64,000 bases of DNA, taken from Helicobacter anatolicus. GTDB taxonomy: Bacteria > Campylobacterota > Campylobacteria > Campylobacterales > Helicobacteraceae. Positions 40,120 through 49,439 of the stretch are shown in pieces (within the stretch, counting starts at the first letter, position 1; the number at the start of each line of letters is the position of its first letter). The DNA lies in the NCBI RefSeq assembly GCF_021300615.1, contig NZ_JAJTMY010000002.1:282111-346110 (forward strand), written 5' to 3'. Under the pieces are notes generated by a model. The model did no database searches, had not been told where the DNA came from, and saw only the letters and a list, made by a program, of their open reading frames with translations. The position numbers were made by a program, and so were the translations under genes.

Positions 40120-41385
40120 ATGAAAAACTTTATAAAATATGCAAAACAAATTTTTCAAGTTGGTAGCGGTAATTTTTTAGAAATGTATGATTATATGATT
40201 TTTGGACTTTATGCTTCTATAATTGCTAAAGTATTTTTTCCTAATGAAAATCATTTTATCTCTATTGTTTATGCTTTTGGTGTTTTTGCAGCAGGGGCTT
40301 TTATGCGTCCTATTGGAGCAATTGTGCTTGGTGGATATATTGACAAATTTGGGAGAAAAAAAGGGCTTATTATGACTCTAGGATTAATGTCTATTGGAAC
40401 TATTAGTATTGCCTTTTGTCCTAGTTATGAGCAGATTGGCATTATTGCACCAATTATTGTTTTGATTGGAAGATTGATACAAGGATTTAGTGCAGGAGCA
40501 GAACTTGGAGGAGTGAGTATATATCTTTCAGAGATTGCGCCAAAAGGGTTAAAAGGATTTTTTGTTGCTTGGCAAAGTGGAAGTCAACAAATTGCAACAG
40601 CGTTTGCTACTGGTATTGGTGTTATTTTACATTATTATTTTAGTGACGCGATGATGGAGAGTTGGGGTTGGAGAATACCATTTTTTATTGGCTGTCTGGT
40701 TATACCATTTATTTTTTATATTCGTAGAACTCTTGAAGAGACACCAGAGTTTGCTAAAAATCAAGCACATCAAATTAAAAAAACTTTTGGTGCGTTATTA
40801 AAAAATGTTTTTCAAAATTTTGGAACTATTATTGTTGGAATTATGTTGGTTATGACTACAACAGTATTTTATTATTTTATTTCTGTCTATACTCCTACTT
40901 ATGCAAAAGAAGTTTTAAATTTTTCAAGAATAGAGAGTTTTGGAGTTACAGTGATTATTTCTCTTAGTAATTTATTTTGGCTTCTTGTATCTGGTTATAT
41001 GAGCGATCGTATTGGGAGAAAAAAAGTCTTATTTACTGCTTCATTGCTAGGGATATTTATTTCATATCCTTTGCTTATTTATCTTACAAATAATATTAGT
41101 TTTACAAATTTAATTCTTGTAGAACTAGCCTTAAGTCTTGTTTACGGTGTATGGAATGGCACCATGACAGTAACTTTGTCAGAGATTATGCCATCTTCTG
41201 TAAAGGCAATGGGCTTCTCATTCTCTTATTCTGTAGCTGTGGCGGTTTTTGGTGGACTTACGCCAGCAGTCTCCACTTTTTTAATTGAGGTTACGCAAAA
41301 TCGTGCAATTCCTGGAATCTGGTTAACCTGTGTTGCATGTATTTCATTTGTTGCCGTTTTAATTATCCGCAAAAAGATTTCTTAA
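40120..41385 (+). CDS. MFS metabolite:H+ symporter, citrate/tricarballylate (CitA/TcuC) type
   Basis: A 421-residue inner-membrane protein with 12 predicted helices of the metabolite:H+ symporter family. The N-terminal block GNFLEMYDYMIFGLYA, the loop GGYIDKFGRKKGL and the QGFSAGAELGGVSIYLSE motif resemble citrate/tricarballylate carriers more than ProP or KgtP as I remember them. Likely substrate: a di- or tricarboxylate taken up with protons. It is monocistronic with its own promoter region and a hairpin directly after the stop. It sits between hom and yraN, which are neighbours in H. pylori. Confidence 0.82.
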   Translation: MKNFIKYAKQIFQVGSGNFLEMYDYMIFGLYASIIAKVFFPNENHFISIVYAFGVFAAGAFMRPIGAIVLGGYIDKFGRKKGLIMTLGLMSIGTISIAFCPSYEQIGIIAPIIVLIGRLIQGFSAGAELGGVSIYLSEIAPKGLKGFFVAWQSGSQQIATAFATGIGVILHYYFSDAMMESWGWRIPFFIGCLVIPFIFYIRRTLEETPEFAKNQAHQIKKTFGALLKNVFQNFGTIIVGIMLVMTTTVFYYFISVYTPTYAKEVLNFSRIESFGVTVIISLSNLFWLLVSGYMSDRIGRKKVLFTASLLGIFISYPLLIYLTNNISFTNLILVELALSLVYGVWNGTMTVTLSEIMPSSVKAMGFSFSYSVAVAVFGGLTPAVSTFLIEVTQNRAIPGIWLTCVACISFVAVLIIRKKIS

Positions 41386-41392
41386 TTTCTTT

Positions 41393-41410
41393 ACCTCCTT
41401 TTGAGGAGGT
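41393..41410 (+). terminator. Hairpin after MHS transporter gene
   Basis: Perfect 7-bp stem ACCTCCT/AGGAGGT with a TTTG loop, eight bases after the stop codon. The downstream side is T-rich (TGTGTGATTATTGGGTTTT) but lacks a clean T run, so termination is likely rather than certain. Confidence 0.6.
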
Positions 41411-41860
41411 TGTGTGATTATTGGGTTTTAATAAGTTATTTGTTTGGTAATGTCTCTTTAAATTATTGATTTTTATCATATTTCTTAGTTTTATTTTTTG
41501 ATTTAAAAGTGATTTTTAAAATATCTTTAATTTGTATTAATGCCTTGTTTGTTTTGTATTACATTACTTAAAATATTAAAAATCATAGAACTTTATCCAT
41601 CTTTTTGTTTTTTTCTTTTTAATTCTATTTTGTATAAAACTTTATTCAAAACTCTATCATTTAGATTCTGCAATATATTTTTTACCTGAAACTGATAAAA
41701 TATTACTAAAGCAATTTTATTTTTTTAAAAAAAATATTAATTAGCCTTCAAAATATTAGGGATCTATTGTTTTGTTTTATTTCAAAATATTGGATCTTTA
41801 AAGATGCGGACTTATTAATTTTTTTTACTTATATTAAAATAAAAATAAAGAGGGTTGTAA
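41411..41860. other. 450-base AT-rich intergenic region before BCCT gene
   Basis: No gene is seen. Apart from the direct repeat listed separately, it contains only T-rich low-complexity DNA and a weak -10-like TATATTAAAAT at 41830-41840, about 20 bases before the ATG. Confidence 0.5.
41747..41797 (+). repeat. Direct repeat upstream of BCCT transporter
   Basis: TTCAAAATATT followed by AGGGATCT at 41747-41764 recurs as TTCAAAATATT followed by GGATCT (one shared T) at 41781-41797. The copies start 34 bases apart, a little over three helical turns, and lie 64-114 bases before the start codon. Possible activator or repressor sites. Confidence 0.5.
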
Positions 41861-43813
41861 ATGAAAATTCCAAGTAGTTTTTTACCAGCAGTTTTTTTTC
41901 CTAGTATTTTATTGATTGTAATTTTGGCTTTAGCGGGAATTAGTTATCCTGAGGCTACAAATTTGTTTTTGCAAAAGATTAAAGATTTTACTTTTGCGCG
42001 TTTTTCTTGGTTTTATGTTTTAGGTGTAAGTTTTTTTGTTGGTTTTATGGTGCTCCTAGCGCTTTCAAAGTTTGGGGATATAAAGCTAGGTTCTCAAAAT
42101 GAGCGACCAGCTTTTTCTTTTGTTTCTTGGCTTTCTATGTTATTTGCCACTGGTATGGGTGTTGGGTTAATGTATTTTGGTGTAAGTGAGCCTTTGATAC
42201 ATAAATTTAAGCTTGAGGCAGATAAACAGGAGGCAATTCTCCATTCGCTTTTTCATTGGGGTGTGCACCCTTGGTCTATTTATGGTGTTACTGCACTTGC
42301 AATGGCGTATTTTGGTTTTAGATATAACGCACCACTAAGTCTACGTAGTGCGTTTTATCCTTTTTTAAAAGAAAAGATTTTTGGCTTTTGGGGGCATTTG
42401 ATTGATGTTCTTGCTCTTATTGTCACAATTTTTGGAATTAGTACCACTCTTGGTTTTAGTGCCTCTCAACTTAATGCTGGATTAATAAAAATTGGTTGGC
42501 TAAATGAAAGTGGGTTTGTACAACAAGAAATTATTATTATTTGCGTTGTTGTTTTATCTACAATATCTGCAATTAGTGGTTTGAAAAAAGGCTTAAAATT
42601 TTTAAGTGAATTAAATTTGCTTTTGGCATTATGTTTAATGCTTTTTGTGTTGTTTAATGGAGATACTAATCATTTATTGGCAAGTTTTACTGCAAATATT
42701 GGTAATTATCTATCTAATTTAGTTAGTTTAAGTTTTAATACCTATGTTTATCAAGAGGGTTATTTAGATTGGTTTAAATCTTGGACGATTTTTTATTGGG
42801 CTTGGTGGATAAGCTGGGCGCCATTTGTTGGATTTTTTATTGCAAAAATATCAAGAGGTCGAACAATTAGGGAATTTATTTTTGGCGTTTTACTTGTGCC
42901 TACTACTTTTAATATTCTTTGGTTTAGCGTTTTTGGAAATAGTGCTTTAGACTTAGATATTCCTTTGAGTACAGGAGTGCAGCCAGAGAAGTTAATATTT
43001 GTATTTTTGGATCATTTCCCCTTTTCTACGCTTAGCACTATTATTGCACTGATTGTTCTCGTACTTTTCTTTATTACATCAGCAGATAGTGGTATCTTTG
43101 TTTTAAATTCTTTGGCAAGTTGTGGGAAGCAAAAAGAGTATAAATGGCAGAGCATACTTTGGGGAGGAGTGTTAATTTTATTGGCAAGTGGTTTGCTTTA
43201 TTCTGGAGGATTGGATGCAATTTTAAATGCAATGATGATTGCAGCATTGCCTTTTGCTTTATTTTTGGTATTGGCATGTTTTAGTTTATTGAGGGGGTTG
43301 ATTGTTGATGAGAGATATTTTAGTCAAGGGTTTACAGAATCTAGTATTTATTGGTCAGGAATGCATTGGAAAAAAAGATTGCAACAAATACTCAAGCAAC
43401 CGCAAATTGGAGATATGAAGAATTTTATAGAAAAAGTAATAAGACCAGCTATGGAGGAGATAAAAGATTCTTTTGTGCAGCAGGGTCTTGTGGCTTATAT
43501 TCAAGAGAAAAATGATAAAAAAATTACCATTGCGCTTATTGTGGAAAAAGCTTTGGCAAGGGATTTTTTATATGGTGTAGAAGTTGTTAAGAGGCGTGTG
43601 TCAGATGTATTACTAGAAGATGAAAAACTTCCCAATCTTTCAAAAAAATATGTTTTTGAACCAATTACATTTTTTGGTGATAGTAGAATGGGATATGATA
43701 TTCAGTATATGACGAAAGAGGAAGTAATTGTAGATATTTTGAAGCAATATGAGTTATATTTGAGTTTGATTGATGAGAAAAATGAGATTCTTATCAAGGA
43801 ATATAATGAGTAG
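41861..43813 (+). CDS. BCCT-family (betaine/choline/carnitine) transporter
   Basis: A 650-residue inner-membrane carrier with 12 predicted helices. The family signature is clear: MLFATGMGVGLMYFGVSEPL, HWGVHPWSIYG, and the Trp-rich helix WTIFYWAWWISWAPFVGFFIAKISRGRT (interrupted here). This would be a Na+- or H+-coupled importer of a quaternary ammonium compound, probably for osmoprotection. The cytoplasmic C-terminal region (about residues 490-650) is long and mixed in charge, reminiscent of the regulatory tails of osmosensing BetT-type members. The 3' end overlaps yraN by eight bases. Confidence 0.92.
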   Translation: MKIPSSFLPAVFFPSILLIVILALAGISYPEATNLFLQKIKDFTFARFSWFYVLGVSFFVGFMVLLALSKFGDIKLGSQNERPAFSFVSWLSMLFATGMGVGLMYFGVSEPLIHKFKLEADKQEAILHSLFHWGVHPWSIYGVTALAMAYFGFRYNAPLSLRSAFYPFLKEKIFGFWGHLIDVLALIVTIFGISTTLGFSASQLNAGLIKIGWLNESGFVQQEIIIICVVVLSTISAISGLKKGLKFLSELNLLLALCLMLFVLFNGDTNHLLASFTANIGNYLSNLVSLSFNTYVYQEGYLDWFKSWTIFYWAWWISWAPFVGFFIAKISRGRTIREFIFGVLLVPTTFNILWFSVFGNSALDLDIPLSTGVQPEKLIFVFLDHFPFSTLSTIIALIVLVLFFITSADSGIFVLNSLASCGKQKEYKWQSILWGGVLILLASGLLYSGGLDAILNAMMIAALPFALFLVLACFSLLRGLIVDERYFSQGFTESSIYWSGMHWKKRLQQILKQPQIGDMKNFIEKVIRPAMEEIKDSFVQQGLVAYIQEKNDKKITIALIVEKALARDFLYGVEVVKRRVSDVLLEDEKLPNLSKKYVFEPITFFGDSRMGYDIQYMTKEEVIVDILKQYELYLSLIDEKNEILIKEYNE

Positions 43814-44132
43814 GGAAAAAGGCATAATAGCAGAAAAAAAGGCAGGAGATTTTTTAAGGCAGAGGGGGTTTGAGATTATTGAATATAACTTTTTTTCTAA
43901 ATATGGGGAGATAGACATTATTGCTTTAAAAGATAATATCGTGCATTTTGTTGAAGTGAAAAGCGGTGTAAATTTTAATCCTATTTATGCAATTACTGCT
44001 AAAAAAATAGAGAGAATTCTAAAAACAATCAAGTATTATATTTTATTAAACTCATTAGATTTACCTTATTGTATTGATGCGATTTGTATCGAAGACGGTT
44101 CGATTTCATTTATAGAGAATATTACTTTTTGA
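43806..44132 (+). CDS. YraN-family (UPF0102) nuclease-like protein
   Basis: A 108-residue protein. The start is placed at ATG 43806 (MSREKGIIAEKKAGDFL), overlapping the transporter stop after an AAGGA ribosome site; the frame extends 12 residues further up to a GTG-type start without support. The fold is like a Holliday-junction resolvase/restriction endonuclease: GEIDIIALKDNIVHFVEVK holds the (D/E)xK catalytic pattern. Function unproven. In H. pylori (HP0823) it lies between hom and trxA. Confidence 0.88.
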   Translation: MSREKGIIAEKKAGDFLRQRGFEIIEYNFFSKYGEIDIIALKDNIVHFVEVKSGVNFNPIYAITAKKIERILKTIKYYILLNSLDLPYCIDAICIEDGSISFIENITF

Positions 44133-44146
44133 TTAAAAAAATTATG

Positions 44147-44152
44147 TATAAT
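44147..44152 (+). promoter_or_regulatory. Putative trxA -10 element
   Basis: TATAAT 39 bases before the trxA ATG in the 58-base gap after yraN; a TAAGGAG ribosome site follows. Confidence 0.65.
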
Positions 44153-44190
44153 TTTTTTAATCCAAGAGATTAAAAATTAAGGAGTAAATT

Positions 44191-44508
44191 ATGGGACAAT
44201 ATATTGAATTAACTTCAGAGAATTTTGATTCTGTTACAAAAGAAGGAATCGCAGTAGTAGATTTTTGGGCACCTTGGTGTGGACCTTGTAGAATGCTTGC
44301 ACCTGTGATTGATGAGCTAGCTAATGAATATGAAGGAAAAGCTGCAATTTGTAAGGTAAATACAGATGAGCAAGATGAGTTGTCTGCGAAATTTGGTATT
44401 AGAAGTATTCCTACAATTTTATTTATGAAAGATGGTCAAGTGGTTGATCAAATGGTGGGTGCAACTTCAAAACAAGAAATCATGAAAAAGATTGATGCGA
44501 TTGCATAA
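44191..44508 (+). CDS. trxA: Thioredoxin 1
   Basis: Cytoplasmic disulfide reductase, 105 residues, with the active site DFWAPWCGPCRM and the conserved cis-Pro (RSIPTILFMKDG). Reduced by TrxB encoded immediately downstream (HP0824-HP0825 order). Confidence 0.97.
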   Translation: MGQYIELTSENFDSVTKEGIAVVDFWAPWCGPCRMLAPVIDELANEYEGKAAICKVNTDEQDELSAKFGIRSIPTILFMKDGQVVDQMVGATSKQEIMKKIDAIA

Positions 44509-44518
44509 GTGAGAGTAA

Positions 44519-44543
44519 ATTAGCCATTTTTTAAGTGGCTAAT
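44519..44543 (+). terminator. Hairpin between trxA and trxB
   Basis: ATTAGCCA and TGGCTAAT form an 8-bp stem, extended inward by a T-G wobble and two T-A pairs around a TTT loop, ten bases after the trxA stop. There is no T run after it, so it may attenuate or stabilise rather than stop transcription fully. Confidence 0.55.
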
Positions 44544-44597
44544 GATTAGTATTTCCGTAATACCATTATGTGTAAGAATTATTAAAAAGGAATTATT

Positions 44598-45536
44598 ATG
44601 ATAGATTTAGCAATTATTGGTGGTGGTCCAGCTGGACTTTCCGCAGGGTTATACGCTACTCGTGGTGGTGTAAAGAATGTAGTTTTGTTTGAAAAAGGTA
44701 TGCCTGGTGGACAAATTACAGGAAGTAGTGAAATTGAAAATTATCCCGGTGTTAAGGAAATATTAAGCGGATTAGATTTTATGCAACCTTGGCAAGAGCA
44801 ATGCTTTCGTTTTGGATTAAAACACGAAATGACGCAGGTGGAGCGTATAGAAAAAAAAGATAATTATTTTGTGATTAAGCAAAATGATGGTAAGGAAATG
44901 CAAGCAAAAAGTGTAATTTTAGCTACTGGTGGTCGTCCTAAAAAAACAGGAATTAAGGGTGAGGATGTATTCTGGGGTAAAGGTGTAAGTACTTGTGCAA
45001 CTTGTGATGGATTTTTTTATAAAAATAAAGAAGTTGTGGTTTTAGGTGGTGGTGATACTGCATTGGAAGAAGCAATCTATCTTACTAAAATGTGTAAAAA
45101 AGTTTATTTGATTCATAGAAGAGATACTTTTAGGGCAGCACCTGTAACTGTCGAGCATGCAAAGAATAATGAAAAAATTGAATTCCTTACTCCTTATGTT
45201 GTAGATGAAATTTTGGGAGATAATATGGGAGTTACTGGCGTGATGGTTAAAAATATTGAAACAGGAGAGACACGTCAATTAGATGTTCCCGGTATATTTA
45301 TTTTTGTGGGCTATGAAGTAAATAATCAGGTGTTAAAACAAGAAGATGGTAGTATGCTTTGTGAGGTAGATGAGTTTGGAAGCATTGTAGTGGACCTTTC
45401 AATGAAAACTAATGTAGCTGGATTATTTGCTGCGGGAGATTTGAGAATTCAAGCTCCTAAGCAGGTAGTATGTGCTGCAGGAGATGGTGCTACTGCAGCA
45501 TTGCAAGCTATAGCTTATTTAGATTCTCATAAATAA
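44598..45536 (+). CDS. trxB: Thioredoxin reductase
   Basis: A flavoprotein that uses NADPH to reduce thioredoxin. The 312-residue protein has the FAD motif [18 protein letters not shown], the redox-active CATCDGFF, the NADPH motif [12 protein letters not shown] and the C-terminal [20 protein letters not shown] ribosome site. Confidence 0.97.
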   Translation: MIDLAIIGGGPAGLSAGLYATRGGVKNVVLFEKGMPGGQITGSSEIENYPGVKEILSGLDFMQPWQEQCFRFGLKHEMTQVERIEKKDNYFVIKQNDGKEMQAKSVILATGGRPKKTGIKGEDVFWGKGVSTCATCDGFFYKNKEVVVLGGGDTALEEAIYLTKMCKKVYLIHRRDTFRAAPVTVEHAKNNEKIEFLTPYVVDEILGDNMGVTGVMVKNIETGETRQLDVPGIFIFVGYEVNNQVLKQEDGSMLCEVDEFGSIVVDLSMKTNVAGLFAAGDLRIQAPKQVVCAAGDGATAALQAIAYLDSHK

Positions 45537-45550
45537 AAAGGAATTGAGAC

Positions 45551-46315
45551 TTGAAAGTAGGGGTTTTTGGCGCAAATGGTAGAATTGGAAGGTTGTTGGT
45601 TGAAATTTTAAGTCAGCATCAAGAATGTAAATTAAGCACAGTATTTGTGAGAAATAAAATTGATGTGGCATTACCATCTGGTTGTTTGGTTACAAATGAT
45701 TATCAAGAATTTATCAAAGCATGTGATGTAATTATTGATTTTTCTTTACCCGAAGCAACACAACAACTTTTAAATCATTTGTTAGTTTCTCCATTGCCTC
45801 TTGTATGTGGTACGACAGGTTTGCAATCAGAGGTGTTTAGTTTGATGGAGGAACTGGCTAAAAAAACCCCCGTTCTTTATGCAACAAATATGTCTAAGGG
45901 GGTTGCAATTTTAAATGCAGTTCTCAAAAAAGTTGCAATAAATTTTAAGGAATCAGATATCGAAATTTGTGAAATTCATCATCATAATAAAAAAGACGCA
46001 CCAAGTGGTACCGCACTTACTCTTGCAGAAACTTGTGCAAAGTCTAGAAATCTGGATCTATCTAAAGTGCGTGTTAGTGGTAGAGATGGAAATATTGGTG
46101 CAAGAACAAAAGATGAAATTGGTGTAATTAGTCTTAGAGGTGGCGATGTTGTAGGACGTCATACAGTTGGGTTTTATGCAGATGGTGAATATCTTGAATT
46201 TACACATAATGCCACTTCACGCTTAACCTTTGCAAAGGGTGCTGTTGATGCAAGTATCTGGCTTGTTAGACAAAAAAATAATCTTTATCACATGCAAGAC
46301 ATGATGCAATTTTAA
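45551..46315 (+). CDS. dapB: 4-Hydroxy-tetrahydrodipicolinate reductase
   Basis: NAD(P)H-dependent step of lysine/diaminopimelate synthesis. A TTG start at 45551 is chosen because the nucleotide loop VGVFGANGRIGRLL begins at residue 3 and an AAAAGGAA site lies before it. Other marks: CGTTGL, the catalytic EICEIHHHNKKDAPSGTA and GRDGNIGARTKDEIG. 254 residues. It overlaps ybeY by one base. dapD is at 15858. Confidence 0.95.
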   Translation: MKVGVFGANGRIGRLLVEILSQHQECKLSTVFVRNKIDVALPSGCLVTNDYQEFIKACDVIIDFSLPEATQQLLNHLLVSPLPLVCGTTGLQSEVFSLMEELAKKTPVLYATNMSKGVAILNAVLKKVAINFKESDIEICEIHHHNKKDAPSGTALTLAETCAKSRNLDLSKVRVSGRDGNIGARTKDEIGVISLRGGDVVGRHTVGFYADGEYLEFTHNATSRLTFAKGAVDASIWLVRQKNNLYHMQDMMQF

Positions 46316-46746
46316 TGTTAGATATTGACAATCAGACTTTAGTAAAACTTTCAAATTTAGAAAAACTAGAAAAAATTGCTTTGGTTGTAGGGCAACAAAA
46401 AAATATTGAGCTTCTTTTTGTAGATGAAAAAACTATTCAAGAAATTAATAGATTGTATCGTAATCAAAATAAACCCACAGATGTTTTGAGCTTCCCTTTA
46501 GATGATATGGGGGTTATTGATTTTTTACTAGGAAGTATTGTGATATGTATTCCTATTGCAGAGAAAATGGCAATCAAATATGGGCATACACTGGAAGAAG
46601 AGGTTGCACTACTTTTTATTCATGGCATTTTGCATTTACAGGGATATGATCACGAAAAAGATCAGGGGGAGCATAGAGAAGCAGAGAAAAAATGGGTGGA
46701 ATATTTTAGGCTTCCTTCTAGTTTGATTGTTCGCACTATGGAATGA
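46315..46746 (+). CDS. ybeY: Endoribonuclease YbeY
   Basis: Metal-dependent RNase in 16S rRNA 3'-end maturation and ribosome quality control. The 143-residue protein has the zinc motif HGILHLQGYDHEKDQGEH (H-x3-H-x5-H) and the NKPTDVLSFP motif. The TAATG overlap with dapB suggests coupling. The 46-base gap to the convergent flgL end contains a palindrome (46766-46777, AAGTTATAACTT) and a weak CTTCT-TTTT-AGAAG hairpin that may act as a shared terminator. Confidence 0.95.
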   Translation: MLDIDNQTLVKLSNLEKLEKIALVVGQQKNIELLFVDEKTIQEINRLYRNQNKPTDVLSFPLDDMGVIDFLLGSIVICIPIAEKMAIKYGHTLEEEVALLFIHGILHLQGYDHEKDQGEHREAEKKWVEYFRLPSSLIVRTME

Positions 46747-46792
46747 TAAGATATTGATAAAAGTTAAGTTATAACTTCTTTTTAGAAGAAGA

Positions 46793-49270
46793 TTAGAGGT
46801 AGTTAACCAAAGACATCTGGTTAATCTTGTTTGTGGATGACAAGACTGCGTTGTAGTTGTTGTTAAGATTTGCAAATTTATTATATGTTTCTGCAATATC
46901 AATACCTATATTTTCACCTTTTATAGTATCTACTTGGGTTTTTAGCATTTCATTTCTTTGAATAATATTTTCAAAAGTTTTTCCATGTGTTCCATTAAGG
47001 ATAATCATTTTTTCTATATGGTCAATTAAATGATCTAATGCTGTGATACCATTTTGGATTCCTATATTTCTCATATCAGGGTTATATTGATCTGTATGGC
47101 CGGGGCGATAGATATCTTTATCGACTGCATTAATCATTGCATCAACTTGTTCAAAGAAATTTACTTTTGGCTGATCAATTGTTAGAGCATTATTTGCATT
47201 TAGCGTAATAAGTCCTGTCGCATTCTTGATACCATTGAGAGAGAAATCATTGCTTAAACTATTAGAAAAAATAACTTGCATATTTGTTCTTGATGTAGTT
47301 TTGTCTTGAACATTAATCCTGCTTTGCTCATCAAAATTAACCTCTACGCTACCATGTGCTTTTTGTACTAAAGTTTCATAAGCATTCTTTCCTTCTTGGC
47401 TAATAGGCTCTTGGGAGGCAAGTTCTAGTGTTTTAGAATCTTGATTACTATAGCTTAGTGCAATTTCCATTGCGTCCATAAGTTGTCTATACGTTACATT
47501 ATTTGCTTTTGTAATGCTTGGATTTGGATCCGATTCAGGATTATAGAGTGGAATTTTATAGGGTTCTGCTTGAGGATTTTTATTTGGCAAAATCAAATAG
47601 GATTTTTCACCCAAAGAAATTTGTGCATTTACAGGATGTTTGTTAATATCTAATACTTGTAGATTAAAAAGCTGCCCATTTAAATCACTATTACTTACTT
47701 CTGATAATTTTGTGCTATTTGAGGCAAGGCCATTGAGAAAAGGCAGGGTTTGTGAGACATTTCCGATAAGTTTTGAACCTTGATTTTCAAAAGAAGTACC
47801 ATCGTATTCTGCTTCATAGTTAGCCGCTATCCCCTTGACTTTTTGTCCTTCTTCATTATAAGAACTTATAGCTAGAGAAAATGAAGAGGGAGAATTATTT
47901 TTCTTAGCTTCATAATCTACAAAACTTACTTTGCCATTTGTAATTTCCATGCTGATATTAGATCCATAAAACTCCTTGACTAGACGCATCAAATCACTAA
48001 TATCTTTTCCTGCAATGTCAATTCTGTGTTCTTTTTCTTCTTCAGATGCAAGATTTTTTAATGTAATATAGGAAACACTAGGATCAAAAATATCTTTTAG
48101 AGCAGTTTGCTTGTCTGCTGCAAGATTATCTTTTGTAATAAAAGGTGTGGGTAAGTCAGTTTTCCATTTTTGATAAATATTTTGAGAGGTTTCTATGGTA
48201 TCTAGTGTTTTTTGAGCTAAAAATGGACTTTTGCTAAATGTTGTAATTCTAGTACCTTCTGTATAAAGTTCATTGATATCATCAACATCTTTATTGCTGG
48301 AGATCATGTGGAACTGTATACTAGAACTCCCTGGATTTAGATCTTTTATTTGTATTTGCCCCCAGCTACTTAAACTCACATCAACAACTTTATTTTGAGA
48401 AGTATTTCCATATGCTTCCCCGATTTTTATAAGCAAATCTTCCACTTTTGTAGCATTATTTGAGTTTACATAACCTTTTTCTAGTGCAAATTTTGTTTTA
48501 AATGCTTTTCCATTTGGTCCCACACCGCGTAAATAAAAAAACTCTTTTCCATCATTTGCAGGATTGTCATCATTATCACCTATTAAATCTCTTAAAAAAT
48601 CATTCTCGGTAATATAAGTTTCCTCGGGATTTTTTGCTTTATCAATCGCATCCATGATATTTGGATGGAGTTTTCTTTGGTTTAGTAGTTTAATATTTGT
48701 TGTAATGATACGGTTTTTATCAGAATCTGTTCCTAAAAATAATTGTTCCCCTGTAATATTATAAGGAACAAGATTATTGGAACTTACAAGAGTGGAGAGT
48801 ATTTCGTTATTTCCATGGTATTTGCCACTACTATCAAAAGGAGGTCTATCAACTTTACTTCCACCGAAAATATATTGCCCGCCAATAGAGGTATTTGCTA
48901 TATTAATGATATGATTTTTCATTGCTTTTAAATCAAGCGCTATAGCTCTTCTTGAGGTTTCAGAGTGCCCGTTGTTTGCAGCTTGTAACATTTTATTTTT
49001 AAATTGCGTCAGAGTGTTTGATATTTCTGCAAGTGTTTTGTCTGTATTAAGTGTTTTGTTTTGTGCAATCTTTGCAGTATCAATCCCTTGTGCTAATGTT
49101 GTTGAATCGTAATCAAGTTTTAGATCCTGGTTATAAACACTACTATCTTGATAACCATATTTGATTTTTAAGCCAGAGGCAATTTTATTGTTTGCATCAT
49201 TGAGTTTATTCTGTAAGACATTTTGATGATAATTCATTTGGTTGTATTTTGTGCCAAAAGTAACTCTCAT
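46793..49270 (-). CDS. flgL: Flagellar hook-filament junction protein FlgL (HAP3)
   Basis: Joins the hook to the filament. The 825-residue form is far longer than E. coli FlgL (317 residues) but similar to H. pylori FlgL (HP0295). The N-terminus (MRVTFGTKYNQMNYHQNVLQNKLNDANNKIASG, split; coiled-coil D0 domain) and the C-terminus (YNKFANLNNNYNAVLSSTNKINQMSLVNYL, split) are flagellin-like; the large middle (about 150-740) is an inserted variable region. No signal peptide: exported by the flagellar type III system. A sigma-54-like box lies 33 bases upstream. As in H. pylori it is divergent from the rplU-rpmA side, here with ridA in between. Confidence 0.93.
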   Translation of the reverse strand: MRVTFGTKYNQMNYHQNVLQNKLNDANNKIASGLKIKYGYQDSSVYNQDLKLDYDSTTLAQGIDTAKIAQNKTLNTDKTLAEISNTLTQFKNKMLQAANNGHSETSRRAIALDLKAMKNHIINIANTSIGGQYIFGGSKVDRPPFDSSGKYHGNNEILSTLVSSNNLVPYNITGEQLFLGTDSDKNRIITTNIKLLNQRKLHPNIMDAIDKAKNPEETYITENDFLRDLIGDNDDNPANDGKEFFYLRGVGPNGKAFKTKFALEKGYVNSNNATKVEDLLIKIGEAYGNTSQNKVVDVSLSSWGQIQIKDLNPGSSSIQFHMISSNKDVDDINELYTEGTRITTFSKSPFLAQKTLDTIETSQNIYQKWKTDLPTPFITKDNLAADKQTALKDIFDPSVSYITLKNLASEEEKEHRIDIAGKDISDLMRLVKEFYGSNISMEITNGKVSFVDYEAKKNNSPSSFSLAISSYNEEGQKVKGIAANYEAEYDGTSFENQGSKLIGNVSQTLPFLNGLASNSTKLSEVSNSDLNGQLFNLQVLDINKHPVNAQISLGEKSYLILPNKNPQAEPYKIPLYNPESDPNPSITKANNVTYRQLMDAMEIALSYSNQDSKTLELASQEPISQEGKNAYETLVQKAHGSVEVNFDEQSRINVQDKTTSRTNMQVIFSNSLSNDFSLNGIKNATGLITLNANNALTIDQPKVNFFEQVDAMINAVDKDIYRPGHTDQYNPDMRNIGIQNGITALDHLIDHIEKMIILNGTHGKTFENIIQRNEMLKTQVDTIKGENIGIDIAETYNKFANLNNNYNAVLSSTNKINQMSLVNYL

Positions 49271-49302
49271 AATCCAAACCTCAAAAATTTTAATATTTAA
49301 TA

Positions 49303-49318
49303 AGCAAAAATAGTTCCA
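49303..49318 (-). promoter_or_regulatory. Sigma-54-like promoter of flgL
   Basis: Read on the - strand, TGGAACTATTTTTGCT keeps the GG and GC dinucleotides of the -24/-12 consensus TGGCACGNNNNTTGCW at the right spacing, with two mismatches (positions 4 and 7). It ends 33 bases before the flgL start, fitting a hook-stage RpoN/FlgR-controlled gene. Confidence 0.7.
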
Positions 49319-49402
49319 AAAATTTATCTTTTATAATCTTGGAAACTTGTTATGAAATATCGACAAAATTAAAGTATTTTGAAAAAAAATGAAGCTTTGT
49401 TG

Positions 49403-49408
49403 TATAAT
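49403..49408 (+). promoter_or_regulatory. Putative ridA -10 element
   Basis: TATAAT 32 bases before the ridA ATG, preceded by TG; CAAGGAG is the ribosome site. Confidence 0.65.
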
Positions 49409-49439
49409 AATTCTTTATTAAAAAACAAGGAGTATTGAG

